Below, piece by piece: positions 10,601-20,396 of a stretch of DNA of 64,000 bases. The stretch's first letter is position 1, and each line of letters begins with the position of its first letter. Both the position numbers and the translations under genes were made by a program. Source of the stretch: an uncultured Nitrospiraceae bacterium (GTDB lineage: Bacteria; Nitrospirota; Thermodesulfovibrionia; Thermodesulfovibrionales; Dissulfurispiraceae); contig CAIJNL010000016.1 of the NCBI GenBank assembly GCA_903822005.1, forward strand, positions 1 to 64,000, read 5' to 3'. Below the pieces are notes generated by a model. It was not told where the DNA came from, did not search any database, and saw only the letters and a program-made list of their open reading frames with translations.

Positions 10601-11748
10601 TATTTGTCGAAGACAAACAAAAAGTGGAAACAAACCAGCGGCTCGTTGAATGGGACCCCTATTCCACGCCGATCCTTACAGAAATCGGCGGAAGGATAGC
10701 CCTTGGAGATATCATCGAGGGCGTGACATTCAAGGAAGAGGTTGACGAGACAACAGGACTTGCCCACAAAGTCATCATCGACTATCCGGGCAACATGAGG
10801 CCCAGGCTCACAATTAAAGACGCTACCGGGAAGACAGCAAAGATCCCGGGCACACACAACCCGGCCAGGTACATGCTGCCTGCCGGCGCGCATATACTCA
10901 TGGACAAGAACAATGTGGTAGCGCCCGGCGACATCCTTGCCAAGATGCCGAGAGAGACGACCAAGACCAAGGACATAACAGGCGGTCTTCCGAGAGTTGC
11001 TGAACTGTTTGAGGCCAGGAAGCCGAAAGAACAGGCAGTGGTGGCCGAGATCGACGGCATTGTCGAATTCAAGGGCGCTCACAAAGGTATGCGGGTCATC
11101 ATGGTCAAGGGCGGCGGCGATTCGAGGGAATATCTCATTCCCAAGGGCAAGCACGTTACTGTCCATGAAGGGGACTGGGTCAAGGCCGGAGAGCCGCTGA
11201 TGGATGGTTCGGTCAATCCGCACAGCATACTCGACATCCTCGGTCCAAAGGAACTGCAGCGCTATCTGGTTGACGAAGTGCAGAAGGTATATCGTCTGCA
11301 GGGCGTTTCGATCAGCGACAAACATATAGAAGTCATAGTGCGCCAGATGATGAGGAAGGTGCGCATCGAGGATTCTGGCGACACCACTTTCCTTATTGGT
11401 GACGAAATTGACAGGCTGATTTTTGCCGAGGAAAACGAAAGGGTCAAGGCCGACGGCGGGAAGGCCGCGCATGGCAAGCCCCTGCTCCTTGGAATAACCA
11501 AGGCTTCTCTCGCAACCGAAAGCTGGGTCTCTGCGGCCTCGTTCCAGGAGACGACTAGGGTCCTCACGGAGGCAGCCCTGGCCGGCGGAGTGGACGAGCT
11601 GAAGGGCCTGAAAGAGAATGTCATCATGGGCCGGGTCATACCTGCAGGAACAGGCATGCCGATCTATCGTGACACCTTTATCGAGGGCGACTTCTATGCC
11701 ATGCAGCTGGCTGAGGAGAGCAAGGCAGAGGAAACTGTAGAGGAGTAA
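7627..11748 (+). CDS. rpoC: DNA-directed RNA polymerase subunit beta'
   Basis: A 1373-residue beta' subunit. It has the N-terminal zinc ribbon beginning CLCGK (from residue 71), the catalytic magnesium-binding NADFDGDQ at residues 459-466, and the second zinc site (CGTK... [13 protein letters not shown]). I use TTG 7627 ([19 protein letters not shown]), 1 bp after the rpoB stop and preceded by GGGAGGG. The in-frame TTG at 7597 lies inside rpoB and does not fit the family N-terminus. The gene is closed by a clear intrinsic terminator. Confidence 0.97.
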   Translation: MQEDIYALFQKPKNPRDFDAIRIKLASPEKIREWSHGEVKKPETINYRTFKPEHDGLFCAKLFGPVKDWECLCGKYKRMKHRGVICDKCGVEVIQSKVRRERMGHIELATPVAHVWFLRGLPSRIGTLLDMTVRQLERVLYFEDYIVIDAGETPLKEKELLSEEDYKKKLAELGSKFKAGMGAEAIRELLKKVDLLTLSKELKDKIDSVSSLGVKKKLTKRLRIVDAFVKSGNKPDWMIMDIVPVLPPDLRPLVPLDGGRFATSDLNDLYRRVINRNNRLKRLMELKAPSVIIKNEKRMLQEAVDALFDNSKKTKVMKAGGKRALKSLSDMIKGKQGRFRQNLLGKRVDYSGRSVIVVGPDLELNQCGLPKMMALELFKPFVFNKLEEKGFATTIKQAKKLVEKERPEVWDALEEVIQEHPVLLNRAPTLHRLGIQAFDPILVEGKAIRLHPLVCTAFNADFDGDQMAVHVPLSVEAQIEARVLMMSVNNLLSPANGKPIVLPTQDMVLGIYYLTKIKKGVQGEGKVFGDVDDVRMAYDAGAIDVHAMIKVRIEGGIVETSTGRMLLSDILPKNIPFVMVNKELTKKELGKLIEYIHKFTGKRETVIFLNKLEKMGFKFATRSGISICIDDMHVPITKTELITAAEEEVMEVSKQYADGLITQGERYNKVIDIWANVTEKVADEMMKELGAEDGKNLSEEELAESRSFNSIFMMADSGARGSTAQIRQLAGMRGLMAKPSGEIIETPITANFREGLTPLQYFISTHGARKGLADTALKTANAGYLTRRLVDVAQDVILNEEDCGTKEGISVTALIEGGEIIQTLEERIFGRTLAESLKDPVTNETIATRNTMVDDELAKKIDETGIDRVKIRSVLTCHSKIGVCGKCYGTDLTRGEPAEIGEAIGIIAAQSIGEPGTQLTMRTFHIGGAATKIIEQAVLTAKNSGFVKFIELNAVKNKEGFNVVLNRNAMLAIVDKSGREKEKYNLVYGARIFVEDKQKVETNQRLVEWDPYSTPILTEIGGRIALGDIIEGVTFKEEVDETTGLAHKVIIDYPGNMRPRLTIKDATGKTAKIPGTHNPARYMLPAGAHILMDKNNVVAPGDILAKMPRETTKTKDITGGLPRVAELFEARKPKEQAVVAEIDGIVEFKGAHKGMRVIMVKGGGDSREYLIPKGKHVTVHEGDWVKAGEPLMDGSVNPHSILDILGPKELQRYLVDEVQKVYRLQGVSISDKHIEVIVRQMMRKVRIEDSGDTTFLIGDEIDRLIFAEENERVKADGGKAAHGKPLLLGITKASLATESWVSAASFQETTRVLTEAALAGGVDELKGLKENVIMGRVIPAGTGMPIYRDTFIEGDFYAMQLAEESKAEETVEE

Positions 11749-11773
11749 TCCTCGCGTAACATAAACTTCCAAA

Positions 11774-11805
11774 GGCCGTGGGGCGAAATCTCCACGGCTT
11801 TTTTT
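11774..11805 (+). terminator. Intrinsic terminator after rpoC
   Basis: A 7-bp GC-rich stem, GCCGTGG (11775-11781) with CCACGGC (11792-11798), is followed at once by seven T. It lies 26 bp past the rpoC stop and fits the end of the tuf-rpoC transcription unit. Confidence 0.9.
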
Positions 11806-11810
11806 ATGAT

Positions 11811-11962
11811 TAACTCCCCCTGGCTTCGCCTTTCCCCCTCTTAAGATAAGAGGGGGTTAAGGGGGCGTTATGATCTTCATCCCAAGGGGGCTAGGGGGAG
11901 TTACTACCTTTATCCGAGAGGGGGATAGGGGGAGTTATGATCATCCCATGGGCGGGGAGTTA
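11811..11962. repeat. G/C-run intergenic repeat cluster (AACTCCCCC type)
   Basis: Several direct and inverted copies of a unit like CTAGGGGGAGTTA and its complement TAACTCCCCCTGGC lie around AGAGGGGGATAGGGGG and CCCCCTCTTAAG. They form nested palindromes. Units of this style are scattered in intergenic space in many bacterial genomes; that is general knowledge, not a database match. The cluster directly abuts a broken Mut7-C gene fragment, so insertion or rearrangement here may have destroyed that gene. Confidence 0.7.
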
Positions 11963-11963
11963 A

Positions 11964-12077
11964 GCTCTCCATCAGCGCTACTCTTTTGTTAAGTGCAAAG
12001 AGTGTGGTAAAGTTTACTGGGAAGGCCATCACAAAAAAATTATCGATGCAGTTTTAAGTAACACCATCAAACAATAG
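11964..12077 (+). pseudogene. Remnant of a Mut7-C RNase domain protein (C-terminal zinc ribbon)
   Basis: An open stretch without a start codon reads KCKECGKVYWEGHHKKIIDA and runs to a TAG at 12075. The CxxCGKVYWxGxH pattern is the zinc ribbon that ends Mut7-C (PIN-like RNase) proteins. Only about 37 codons remain. The frame is closed upstream by TAA at 11961, and the preceding sequence is the G-rich repeat cluster. I read it as a decayed fragment whose N-terminal part has been lost. It ends 15 bp before the potassium-channel gene. Confidence 0.6.
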
Positions 12078-12092
12078 GAGACAGGCAGCGCC

Positions 12093-13103
12093 TTGAAAAA
12101 GAGGATATTTCTGACCGCAGGGTTAATTAACGGGGCCATTGCTTTCGGCACAATAGGCTATATGGTCATTGAGGGATGGAATTTCCTCGACTCTCTGTAT
12201 ATGACGATAACCACGCTGACTACTGTCGGCTACGGAGAAGTCCATGCATTGTCTACGCAAGGCAGGATATTTACGATTATACTGATTCTGTTCGGAGTAG
12301 GTGCGGTGCTGTATGCCCTCAGCGCCGGAGCTAAAGTCATCCTTGAGGGAGAACTTCAGGAACTGTTCGGGAGGAAGAGATTGGAAAAGAGGATAAAGGA
12401 TCTGAAAGGACACTATATTATCTGCGGCTATGGAAGGATGGGCAGGATCATCTGCAAGGAGCTGAAGGGCGAAAAGGTACCTTTTCTGGTAATCGAAAAG
12501 AACTCCGATTCCATTCCGGGTTCCGGTACGCTGCTGATCATGACCGGGGATGCAACGAGCGACGAGATGCTCAAGGAAGCGGGCATAGATAGAGCCAAAG
12601 GACTTATTACCGTGCTCCCTACGGATGCCGAAAACCTCTATGTTGTGCTTAGCGCTCGCGGACTGAATCCCAAGCTCTTCATTGTTGCGCGCGCTGGAGA
12701 GGAAGGCTCTGAAAGCAAGCTTATGCGCGCCGGCGCCAACAAGGTTGTTTCGCCTTATTCGATTGGAGGGCTGCGCATAGCCCATACAGTGCTTCGACCT
12801 GCTGTTGTTGACTTTATAGAGTTCGCTACAAAGACAGGTAATCTTGAGCTGCAGATGGAAGAGATTCCCATACCTGAAGGTTCCTACTTTATCGGCAGAT
12901 CGCTTGACCAATGCGGTATTGGCAAGGATCTCGGAATAATAATTGTTGGAATCAAGCGCGCAACGGGTGAGATGAGGTTCAATCCAACATTCCGAACAAC
13001 AATCAAGGTCGGAGATACGCTTATTGCGCTCGGCGAGATCGCAAAACTTCACAAACTTGAGCAGATGGCCGGAGCAAGACATAAAGAGCCGGTGTCAATA
13101 TAA
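12093..13103 (+). CDS. Two-span potassium channel with RCK/TrkA domain
   Basis: A 336-residue K+ channel subunit of the MthK/Kch type. Two membrane helices (about residues 5-25 and 57-80) flank a pore loop with the selectivity filter TVGYG (44-48). A TrkA-N Rossmann domain follows (GYGRMG, 112-117), then a TrkA-C ligand-binding domain (about 245-325). It likely passes K+ under control of a bound nucleotide or ion. The start is TTG 12093, with AGGAG 11 nt upstream. It stands alone, convergent with the MFS gene. Confidence 0.88.
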   Translation: MKKRIFLTAGLINGAIAFGTIGYMVIEGWNFLDSLYMTITTLTTVGYGEVHALSTQGRIFTIILILFGVGAVLYALSAGAKVILEGELQELFGRKRLEKRIKDLKGHYIICGYGRMGRIICKELKGEKVPFLVIEKNSDSIPGSGTLLIMTGDATSDEMLKEAGIDRAKGLITVLPTDAENLYVVLSARGLNPKLFIVARAGEEGSESKLMRAGANKVVSPYSIGGLRIAHTVLRPAVVDFIEFATKTGNLELQMEEIPIPEGSYFIGRSLDQCGIGKDLGIIIVGIKRATGEMRFNPTFRTTIKVGDTLIALGEIAKLHKLEQMAGARHKEPVSI

Positions 13104-13134
13104 AAAAAGCCCGGAGGCCTTGTGCCATCCGGGC
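13102..13134 (-). terminator. Intrinsic terminator of the MFS carrier gene
   Basis: Read on the minus strand, GCCCGGA and TCCGGGC (13128-13134 and 13109-13115) form a 7-bp stem followed by a T-run (13108-13102). It lies 22 bp past the stop of the minus-strand carrier gene and overlaps the end of the K+ channel gene by two bases. Confidence 0.8.
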
Positions 13135-13156
13135 CGGGTCCCGCATTAATTGAATT

Positions 13157-14386
13157 CTACTTTTCTGTTTCAGCTTTTCGCGGACGTATCACAAAGGCAA
13201 GCACCGCAGCAATAAGCAGCATGACTGCACACATAATATAGGCTACAGAGTACGATCCGAGCATGTCCCGTATGCGGCCTCCGAGAAGTGATCCCCAGAC
13301 CCCGGCAACGCCAAAGGCCGTGAAGGTCAGCCCGTAGTTAACTCCAAGATTTTTCAATCCGTAAAAATCGGCAACAGCAGCGGGCATAAGAGGGAAAAGG
13401 GAGCCATAACAGAGCCCTACTACCGCACAACCGACCAGGATGGTTACAGGGCTCGTAAAGTGAGCAAATGCGAGCATGTTCACCGCCTGTATAAGCAGAG
13501 CAATAATCATGGTATTAGTCCTGCCGATGCGGTCAGAGACGGCACCGCTCGCGAAACGTCCGACCGTATTGAATACGGCAAGCACCATTATCGCCACAAA
13601 ACCGGCCTGCCAGGCTGCCTGCTCCTGCGCGATAACGGCCACGTTCGATATCAGCATAAGACCTGTTGCCGTACCGAGAACATACATTATCCAGAGGATA
13701 TAGAACTGTTTTGTGCGCATCATCTCGTGCCAGTCCATGTCACGCTTGGCAGAGACTACCGGGGCAGCCGTCTTTGTTGGTGATGATGGAGCAACCGGCT
13801 GATGACCCGCCGGGGGATTGTTCAGTACCAGCGAAAGCAGGATGATAGCAATAGCGGCACCTATGCCGAGTATGAGAAAGGTCTGGGGTATGTTCGTCAC
13901 CCTGAGCAGAAATTCGGTCAGCGGCGCCATAAAAATAGCGGCAAGTCCGACGCCGCTTACCACGACCCCTGAGATCAATCCCTTGCGTGATGCATGGAAC
14001 CACTTGATAGCAGCTGGTGTTGTGGCTGCATATGCCAGGCCGAGGCCCATGCCGCAGAATAAGCCGAAGGTAAAAACCATAAGCCATGGAGACTGCGCAA
14101 AAGAAGATAGCGCGAGACCGAGGCCAAACATAACGCCGCCTGATAATGCGACCCAGCGGGGGCCGAATTTGTCCTGCATTCGGCCGGCGAATACCATTGT
14201 CACCGCAAATACGGCTGTTGATACTGCAAAAGGCAGCGATGCGTCCATCTTGGACCACTGCCACTGGACTACCAGCGCCTTGCCTATTACACCCCACGCG
14301 TAGAGGGTGCCGAGTATCAGGTTTATGCCAAGTCCTGCTAAAACTACCATCCAGCCTTTTGCGTTAGATGCTTTTTGTTCCGTCAT
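13157..14386 (-). CDS. MFS transporter, OxlT-like (oxalate/formate antiporter family)
   Basis: A 409-residue major facilitator protein with about 12 membrane helices and a Pro/Ala/Thr-rich central loop (about residues 190-215). The start GWMVVLAGLGINLILGTLYAWGV and the segment FGLFCGMGLGLAYAATTPAA are typical of the OxlT-like monocarboxylate/dicarboxylate antiporters. The MFS signature GRMQDKFGPR lies between helices 2 and 3. The substrate cannot be read from sequence. A GGAGGG site precedes the ATG, and the gene ends at its own terminator. It is a single-gene unit. Confidence 0.85.
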   Translation of the reverse strand: MTEQKASNAKGWMVVLAGLGINLILGTLYAWGVIGKALVVQWQWSKMDASLPFAVSTAVFAVTMVFAGRMQDKFGPRWVALSGGVMFGLGLALSSFAQSPWLMVFTFGLFCGMGLGLAYAATTPAAIKWFHASRKGLISGVVVSGVGLAAIFMAPLTEFLLRVTNIPQTFLILGIGAAIAIILLSLVLNNPPAGHQPVAPSSPTKTAAPVVSAKRDMDWHEMMRTKQFYILWIMYVLGTATGLMLISNVAVIAQEQAAWQAGFVAIMVLAVFNTVGRFASGAVSDRIGRTNTMIIALLIQAVNMLAFAHFTSPVTILVGCAVVGLCYGSLFPLMPAAVADFYGLKNLGVNYGLTFTAFGVAGVWGSLLGGRIRDMLGSYSVAYIMCAVMLLIAAVLAFVIRPRKAETEK

Positions 14387-14632
14387 GAGTTCCCTCCACA
14401 GGTTTTAGAGATTGCGGTTACTGTACCATTAAACTTGGAGGTTGTCAACGCCGGTAATGGTATTTCAGCACGCCGGTCATATGCAGTTTAATATTGCATA
14501 CAGGAAGGTATTATGATATAGTTCGGTATTGGAGCGGACCAACAGGGCTTACGGCCTGCAGGTCTGGTGAATCGAAAAAAAGCCGGGAGCAGTGCTCTCA
14601 AAACTCAAATGCCTGATCTTTGGAGGAATATA

Positions 14633-15490
14633 ATGCGTTATCTGAAAATTATCTGTTCGATCATCGCTTGTTTCTTTTTATACGGATGCATCCAGAGCGA
14701 CACTGTCATTCGCGTCAGGCCTGACGGCAGTGGAGTTATAGAGGAGACGGTCAAGCTCTCTAATGCCCTGGTGGAATCTTTGCAAAACATCTCAAAAGGA
14801 TTTTCTGAAGCTAACCCTGATGCCGATGCCAAAGAAAAGGACAAGGAAAAAGCAAAAGCAGAGGTCCAGAGCCCTGTCGAGACGATGATGAAGGATGCAA
14901 GGTCGCGGGAAACTCAGTATGGTCCGGATGTTAAATTCGTTTCTGCATCTCCAGTCAAGACAGATACCATGACCGGGTACAAAGCCGTTTATGCGTTTAA
15001 AGACATCAATACTCTAAGGATCAACCAGAACCCGGAAAGCAAGACCGGAATGCCGGCAGACGGCAGTGGCAAGCCCAAGAAAAAGGAAGAGATAATACTC
15101 TTCAAACTGGTAAAGGGGCCTGCATCCACGCTTACTGTTACAATGCCCGAGAACGCTAAAGACACCAAGCCTGCGGAAGGGGACCAGCAGAAAAAGCCTG
15201 CCAACGACCCGGGAGCGGCAGAGATGATGAAGGTAATGTTCAAGGACATGAGTATAAGCATCGCCATTCTCGTTGAAGGCCGGATAATCAGGACAAATGC
15301 CACATACCAGGACGGCTCTCGCGTGACGCTGGTTGATATGGATTTCGGCAAGATCTTCGAAAATGAAAAGACCTTTGAAAAGCTCAACGCGGTACAGCCA
15401 AACACAATCGAGGACATGAAAGATCTGGTGAAAGGCATCAAGGGGCTCAAAATAGAGATGAACAATCCGGTTGAAGTGGTATTTCAGTAA
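14633..15490 (+). CDS. Predicted lipoprotein of unknown function
   Basis: A 285-residue protein with a lipoprotein signal peptide (MRYLKIICSIIACFFLYGC, lipobox Cys19), so it is likely anchored in the outer or inner membrane. The mature part begins with a VIRVRPDGSGVIEETVKLS beta segment. It contains Lys/Pro-rich, low-complexity stretches (about residues 62-75 and 140-150) and ends in a predicted alpha/beta region. I chose ATG 14633 because GGAGG lies 8 nt upstream. The open frame extends 22 codons further 5' but without a ribosome-binding site. I do not recognise the family. It is convergent with the diguanylate cyclase gene. Confidence 0.75.
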   Translation: MRYLKIICSIIACFFLYGCIQSDTVIRVRPDGSGVIEETVKLSNALVESLQNISKGFSEANPDADAKEKDKEKAKAEVQSPVETMMKDARSRETQYGPDVKFVSASPVKTDTMTGYKAVYAFKDINTLRINQNPESKTGMPADGSGKPKKKEEIILFKLVKGPASTLTVTMPENAKDTKPAEGDQQKKPANDPGAAEMMKVMFKDMSISIAILVEGRIIRTNATYQDGSRVTLVDMDFGKIFENEKTFEKLNAVQPNTIEDMKDLVKGIKGLKIEMNNPVEVVFQ

Positions 15491-15513
15491 GCCCTATTGT
15501 CCGGATCGGGCCG

Positions 15514-16974
15514 TTAAATCACGGAGTCATTGCATACGCAGTTGCGCCCGCGATTTTTTGCGGTATAGAGCGCCGCATCCGCACGTACTATCATGTCGTC
15601 AGGTGAATCATCGCTGCGCAATGCGGCAATGCCTATGCTGAGAGTGCTTTTAGCCGAAGGGTTGTCCAGGGGCAAAGCTATTTCCTCGACCGATGCGCGC
15701 AGCTTTTCTGCGATGGCCTGTGCGTCAGATATCGGGCAGTCTTTCAGGATGACGAGATACTCCTCGCCACCCCACCTGAATACGATGTCAGAGGCCCTGA
15801 GGTTTTTGCGAATGAGCGAGGCTATATCTTTTATAACCTGATCCCCCGTAATATGTCCGAAAGAGTCGTTGATGGTCTTGAAATGGTCGATATCAATAAG
15901 CATGGTAATCAGGGACTTTTTTGACCTCTTGGCCTCGCTGATGGCTTGCGGCATAAGGGCGTCGAAGACATGCCTGTTATAAAGCCCGGTCAGGCTGTCG
16001 GTGGCGGCCATCTCTTCCAGACTGACCTGATAGCGATTGATAGTCAGGCTGGTAAGGAAAAGGACGATTGCCGATATGCATATGCAAATTGCGATATTCA
16101 GATAAAGGGCATTTTGTATGCCGACAAGGGCCTGGTCCTCTATCTTCTCGACAAAAAGGTACCATTTCAGTTCCGGAATCAGGCGCACATTCAGCAGGTG
16201 GCTTTTCCCACCGCTCTCGTACTGATAAGAACCAGCTCCCTGCTTCAATATCACATCAGCCTGGGCGCCCAATCCTTCGATAGAACGAATATTTTCAGCA
16301 GGCTGCCCCGACCTGTTTGCAAAAAGCGCGATTTTGCCGCTTTTCTCAACAAAATAAACGTCCCGCTGATAGCGCTTCTGGTATTCTTCCATCAGCTTTC
16401 GCACGGCATCTACTGTCAGGCCTATGCCTGTCGCACCGATAAACCTGCCTTTGTAATCAAGGACCCTATAGTTGATAAATATGGTCATGGTGTCTTTATG
16501 GGCAAGGTCCGGATCGACATTAATTTCATAAGGTTCAGCCATGTTACGCACCCGGAAATACCAGACATCTCTGGGTTCGGACTCCCGGACATACTTTAAA
16601 ATACCGGCTGCATGATAATATTTCTTTGTGCGCTCTGAGACAAAAAAACTGGTGAACGCGCCGTATCGCTGTTCAACTTCTTTGAGATACTTGGTGATCC
16701 GGGAAATATCTGATTCCCCGTTAAGCACCCAGTCACGCAGAAAGGTATCACTGCCCATCATGGATGAGATAAAAATCGGGCGGATAAGGTCTTTCTGTAT
16801 TTCCGAATATATGGTGTCCGAGGTCAGAGGCAATTCCTGTTCTATTATTGCGCCGCGGATCGACATTTTGGAAGCGTAGTAGCTCACAAACGATGTAACA
16901 AGAAAGCCTGCAATCAGCAGGGAAAAAACGCGTAGAATCAGGTTCCTCTTGTCACGTATCAACACTTTTGACAT
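15514..16974 (-). CDS. Membrane-bound diguanylate cyclase with periplasmic sensor domain
   Basis: A 486-residue GGDEF protein. A first membrane helix (about residues 12-32) and a second (about 290-312) enclose a dCache-like periplasmic sensor (FSERTKKYYHAAGIL, GRFIGATGIGLTVD). The C-terminal GGDEF domain makes cyclic di-GMP from two GTP. Its active-site loop is GGEEY (402-406), a variant of GGEEF. The inhibitory product site RASD (393-396) is five residues before it, so feedback inhibition is expected. The gene starts 38 bp after trpD on the same strand and may be co-transcribed with trpEGD. Confidence 0.9.
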   Translation of the reverse strand: MSKVLIRDKRNLILRVFSLLIAGFLVTSFVSYYASKMSIRGAIIEQELPLTSDTIYSEIQKDLIRPIFISSMMGSDTFLRDWVLNGESDISRITKYLKEVEQRYGAFTSFFVSERTKKYYHAAGILKYVRESEPRDVWYFRVRNMAEPYEINVDPDLAHKDTMTIFINYRVLDYKGRFIGATGIGLTVDAVRKLMEEYQKRYQRDVYFVEKSGKIALFANRSGQPAENIRSIEGLGAQADVILKQGAGSYQYESGGKSHLLNVRLIPELKWYLFVEKIEDQALVGIQNALYLNIAICICISAIVLFLTSLTINRYQVSLEEMAATDSLTGLYNRHVFDALMPQAISEAKRSKKSLITMLIDIDHFKTINDSFGHITGDQVIKDIASLIRKNLRASDIVFRWGGEEYLVILKDCPISDAQAIAEKLRASVEEIALPLDNPSAKSTLSIGIAALRSDDSPDDMIVRADAALYTAKNRGRNCVCNDSVI

Positions 16975-17012
16975 ATATAATATTAAGGCATGAGCCGAGG
17001 AATTTACCAGCT

Positions 17013-18023
17013 TTATAGCGAGTTTGTGGTCCTTTTTATCTCTTCGAGTTTGTCGAGGGCTTTTTTGGAGTCTATGGTATTGGCCGCAATATCTCTTGCT
17101 GTCATAAAATCATCCGCCTTGCCCGCAACGACCAGTGCTGCGGCAGAGTTCATCAGCACGATATCGCGCTTCGGTCCCGGCTCACCCCTGAGGATTGACA
17201 GCGTAATCTGCGCGTTGGCATCCCTGTTACCGCCGAGCAGGTCTGAGCGTTCGCATTTGATGAAACCGAAGTCTTCCGGTCTCATGTAGAAATTATCAAT
17301 GAAGCCGTTGTGGAACCTCGAAATCCTTGTGCCGTCACAGGATGTTATCTCGTCCAGCCCGTCTTCGCCATGGACCACCATGCAGTCCAGCGAGCCCAGC
17401 TTGCCGAGCACTGCGGCCATGGTTTCTGTCAGCTTTGAAGAAAATACTCCGAGCACCTGGCGTTTTGCACCTGCGGGATTCGTGAGGGGACCGAGGATAT
17501 TGAATATGGTCCTTATGGCGATCTCCTTGCGCGGGCCGACCGCAAACTTCATGGCAGGATGGAAGAGCGGCGCAAAGAGGAATCCGAAATTGGTATCAGC
17601 GAGGCACCGCTCGACCTTGTCAGGTGTCAGGTCTATCCTGACGCCAAGAGCTTCGAGTACATCCGCGCTTCCGGAACTGCTCGATACGGAGCGGTTACCA
17701 TGTTTCGCGACAGGCACTCCGGCAGCCGAAATTATTATAGCGGCAGTGGTAGAGATGTTGAAGGTGTTTGACATATCGCCGCCTGTTCCGCAGGTGTCCA
17801 CAACACCTTCAGGCGCACTGATCTTTGTCGCTTTTTCGCGCATGATCCTGGCAGCGCCGGTGATCTCATCAACGGTCTCTCCCTTGATCCTAAGCGCTGT
17901 AAGAAAGGCGCCGATCTGGGCATCAGTGGCGCGTCCCTCCATGATCTCTGTCATGCATTCGGCCATCTCTGCCTCGGAGAGGCCGATGTTCTGTATGACC
18001 AGATTTATGGCTTCGCGGATCAT
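17013..18023 (-). CDS. trpD: Anthranilate phosphoribosyltransferase
   Basis: A 336-residue TrpD, which joins anthranilate to PRPP in tryptophan synthesis. The glycine-rich [14 protein letters not shown] motif binds [25 protein letters not shown] and [20 protein letters not shown] are family signatures. Its ATG overlaps the trpG stop by 4 bp, so the two are translationally coupled. Downstream trp genes (trpC, F, B, A) are not present; a diguanylate cyclase gene follows instead. Confidence 0.96.
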   Translation of the reverse strand: MIREAINLVIQNIGLSEAEMAECMTEIMEGRATDAQIGAFLTALRIKGETVDEITGAARIMREKATKISAPEGVVDTCGTGGDMSNTFNISTTAAIIISAAGVPVAKHGNRSVSSSSGSADVLEALGVRIDLTPDKVERCLADTNFGFLFAPLFHPAMKFAVGPRKEIAIRTIFNILGPLTNPAGAKRQVLGVFSSKLTETMAAVLGKLGSLDCMVVHGEDGLDEITSCDGTRISRFHNGFIDNFYMRPEDFGFIKCERSDLLGGNRDANAQITLSILRGEPGPKRDIVLMNSAAALVVAGKADDFMTARDIAANTIDSKKALDKLEEIKRTTNSL

Positions 18024-18607
18024 TGCCTGGCTTCGAGCCTGATAAAATTCTGGAGCAGTTTTTTGCCCATGCCTGTAAGGATAGATTCGGGATGGAACTG
18101 GACACCCTCAACCGGATATCTCTTGTGCCGCACGCCCATGATTATTTCTCTTTCCCCGTCTTTTTCCGTCCAGGCAGTTATCTCAAGACAGTCGGGCAGG
18201 GTCTCGGTTTTTATAATGAGAGAATGATATCTGGTCGCCTCAAATGGATTAGGCACGCCCTTGTAAATGGTTTTCCAGTCGTGATGTATCATGGACGTCT
18301 TGCCATGCATCAGGTACGGAGCGCGGATTACATCGCCGCCAAACGCCGCGCCTATGGACTGATGACCCAAGCATACCCCAAGTATAGGCAGCTTTCCCGC
18401 GAAATGCTGTATCAATGGAACTGTGATCCCGGCCTCTTTGGGTGTGCAGGGGCCGGGCGAGATTACGATCCTGTCTGGCGCCAGCTCTTCTATCTCCCTG
18501 AGCGTGATCTTGTTGTTCCTGAATACCCTTACATCTTCTCCAAGCTCGCCCAGATACTGGACCAGATTGTAAGTGAACGAATCATAGTTGTCGATCATTA
18601 ATAGCAT
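18020..18607 (-). CDS. trpG: Anthranilate synthase, glutamine amidotransferase subunit
   Basis: A 195-residue class I glutamine amidotransferase. The nucleophile Cys lies in [10 protein letters not shown] and the His-Glu pair in VQFHPES. The start [23 protein letters not shown] is diagnostic for TrpG/PabA. It supplies ammonia to TrpE to form anthranilate, and in many bacteria is shared with PabB for folate. It sits 2 bp after trpE and overlaps trpD. Confidence 0.96.
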   Translation of the reverse strand: MLLMIDNYDSFTYNLVQYLGELGEDVRVFRNNKITLREIEELAPDRIVISPGPCTPKEAGITVPLIQHFAGKLPILGVCLGHQSIGAAFGGDVIRAPYLMHGKTSMIHHDWKTIYKGVPNPFEATRYHSLIIKTETLPDCLEITAWTEKDGEREIIMGVRHKRYPVEGVQFHPESILTGMGKKLLQNFIRLEARQ

Positions 18608-18609
18608 GG

Positions 18610-20145
18610 TTATCTCTTCTTTTTCTCGACGAATTCCACGGCAGTCATCATAGCCATGGCTTTGTTTACCGATTCCCAGTATTCATTTTCGGGCACTGAG
18701 TCTGCGACAATGCCGCCTCCGGTCTGGAAATAGACCTTGTTGTTTTTGATGACGAGGGTCCTGATTGCTATACAGGTGTCGGTGTTGCCGGAATATCCGA
18801 AGTAGCCGACGGCGCCGGCATAGACCCCGCGCTTTGTGGGTTCAAGTTCTTCGATGATCTCCATTGCCCTGATTTTCGGGGCCCCCGATACAGTACCGGC
18901 AGGGAAGGCTGCCCGGAATACATCAAAGGCATCCATATCGTCTCTCAGTTTGCCCTCAACATTCGACACCATATGCATCACATGGCTGTAACGTTCGGTA
19001 ACCATAAAGTCCGTGACTTTGACCGTGCCAGTCTTGGAGACCCTGCCGACATCGTTCCTGCCGAGATCGATCAGCATGAGATGTTCGGCCTTTTCTTTGG
19101 GGTCCTGTTGCATGTCGAGTTCAAGTGCCCTGTCTTCCTCTTCTGTCCTGCCCCTCTTGCGTGTGCCTGCTATCGGGCGCACCGTTACGGTACCGTCTTC
19201 AAGTCTTACAAGTATTTCAGGGGACGCCCCCGCAATATGGGCATCTCCCATATCGAAATAGAACATGTAGGGCGAGGGGTTAATGACGCGAAGCGCTCGG
19301 TATACGGTAAACGGATTCGCCGTGCAGGGCCGTTCAAATCTCTGTGCTATTACGGTCTGGAATATGTCTCCGGCAAGGATATATTCTTTTGCCTTCACGA
19401 TTGCTGTTTTGAAGTCCTCTTTCCTGAAGCTCGACTTGAAAGCCGCGGCTTCGGGCCGGTCAGGCGCATCAGTGCCCTGGGGCATCGCGAGAGGGGTCTT
19501 CATTGTGCAAGGTTTCTGCAGGGCGTCAACAATAAGATCTATTTTTCTGCCGGCTTCCATGTAGAGGTCTTTAAGCTCTTTTTTCCGTGAGGAAAAGACC
19601 TTTTTGCCGCGCAGGGTTATATTACTTTCGGTATGAACGTTAGTCAGTATCGAGAGGGTCTGCTTCAGGTTATCAAAGATAAGAATAGTATCAAACAGCA
19701 TCAACAGCATGTCCGGCACATCGAGGCCCGGTTTTTTCCGGGTAGGCAGATGCTCGAAGGCCCGCACCACATCATAAGCGATATAACCGACGAAACCACC
19801 CGAAAAACGCGGAAGTTCCGGCATTACGACAGGCCTGAACTGGCCTAGTATATCTTTAACAACGGAGAGCGGGTCGTTGGCAGAAACCCGCACTGAATTG
19901 CGTCCCTTTGCAACCTCTATCTTTTTGCCGCGGCCTGTGATAGTAAGCACCGGGTCAACGCAAATGAATGAGTAACGCGCCCATTTTTCGCCGCCGATAA
20001 CGCTTTCGAGCAGAAAAGCCGGCTTCTTTTTCAGTTTCAGGAAGGCGCTTACAGGCGTTTCCGTATCACACAGTATGTTTCTGTACAAAGGAATGACGTT
20101 TGCCTCTTTGGCCATCCGGCTGAATTTTTCGAGTGTCATGTTCAT
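18610..20145 (-). CDS. trpE: Anthranilate synthase component I
   Basis: A 511-residue chorismate-utilising enzyme that makes anthranilate, the first step of tryptophan synthesis. The C-terminal catalytic region has [31 protein letters not shown] and [20 protein letters not shown]. The N-terminal [17 protein letters not shown] is part of the tryptophan feedback site. It heads the trpE-trpG-trpD operon. No Shine-Dalgarno sequence stands out before ATG 20145, and a second ATG lies two codons on. I saw no Trp-rich leader peptide upstream. Confidence 0.95.
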   Translation of the reverse strand: MNMTLEKFSRMAKEANVIPLYRNILCDTETPVSAFLKLKKKPAFLLESVIGGEKWARYSFICVDPVLTITGRGKKIEVAKGRNSVRVSANDPLSVVKDILGQFRPVVMPELPRFSGGFVGYIAYDVVRAFEHLPTRKKPGLDVPDMLLMLFDTILIFDNLKQTLSILTNVHTESNITLRGKKVFSSRKKELKDLYMEAGRKIDLIVDALQKPCTMKTPLAMPQGTDAPDRPEAAAFKSSFRKEDFKTAIVKAKEYILAGDIFQTVIAQRFERPCTANPFTVYRALRVINPSPYMFYFDMGDAHIAGASPEILVRLEDGTVTVRPIAGTRKRGRTEEEDRALELDMQQDPKEKAEHLMLIDLGRNDVGRVSKTGTVKVTDFMVTERYSHVMHMVSNVEGKLRDDMDAFDVFRAAFPAGTVSGAPKIRAMEIIEELEPTKRGVYAGAVGYFGYSGNTDTCIAIRTLVIKNNKVYFQTGGGIVADSVPENEYWESVNKAMAMMTAVEFVEKKKR

Positions 20146-20199
20146 CCGGATATATTAAAGAAAACAGCCGGTTTTTCGCAATCGCGGATAGACTCAGGA

Positions 20200-20229
20200 T
20201 TGACATAGTTTCCGGAATTATGATACATT
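20200..20229 (+). promoter_or_regulatory. Putative promoter for the tRNA-Gly/tRNA-Cys pair
   Basis: A consensus -35 TTGACA (20200-20205) and a -10-like TACATT (20224-20229) are 18 bp apart. They lie in the divergent gap between trpE and tRNA-Gly, about 85 bp before the tRNA. The -35 is perfect; the -10 is weak. Confidence 0.4.
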
Positions 20230-20314
20230 TCCTGACACCGCTGTGCGGGAGTTTAGGACCCAAATCCCATAATACGGTCTGGACTCCATAAGCCCCGATA
20301 GAAAGCGGTTGTTT

Positions 20315-20389
20315 GCGGGTGTAGCTCAGTGGTAGAGCACAACCTTGCCAAGGTTGGGGTCGCGGGTTCGAATCCCGTCGCCCGCTCCA
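20315..20389 (+). tRNA. trnG: tRNA-Gly (GCC)
   Basis: A complete cloverleaf with encoded CCA. Acceptor arms are GCGGGTG (20315-20321) and CGCCCGC (20379-20385), then discriminator T and CCA. The anticodon stem CAACC/GGTTG encloses loop TTGCCAA with GCC at 20347-20349. The D-loop GTAGCTCAGTGGTAGAGC and T-loop GGTTCGAATCC are standard. It is followed by a palindrome and tRNA-Cys. Confidence 0.97.
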
Positions 20390-20396
20390 TATAGCC

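Noticed and set aside
9745..11772. A 675-codon minus-strand open frame across rpoC
   Set aside because: It lies fully opposite the conserved rpoC sequence, has no family resemblance and reflects codon bias of the real gene.
12123..13082. A 319-codon minus-strand frame opposite the K+ channel
   Set aside because: A shadow of the channel gene; the plus-strand frame has the TVGYG filter and RCK domains.
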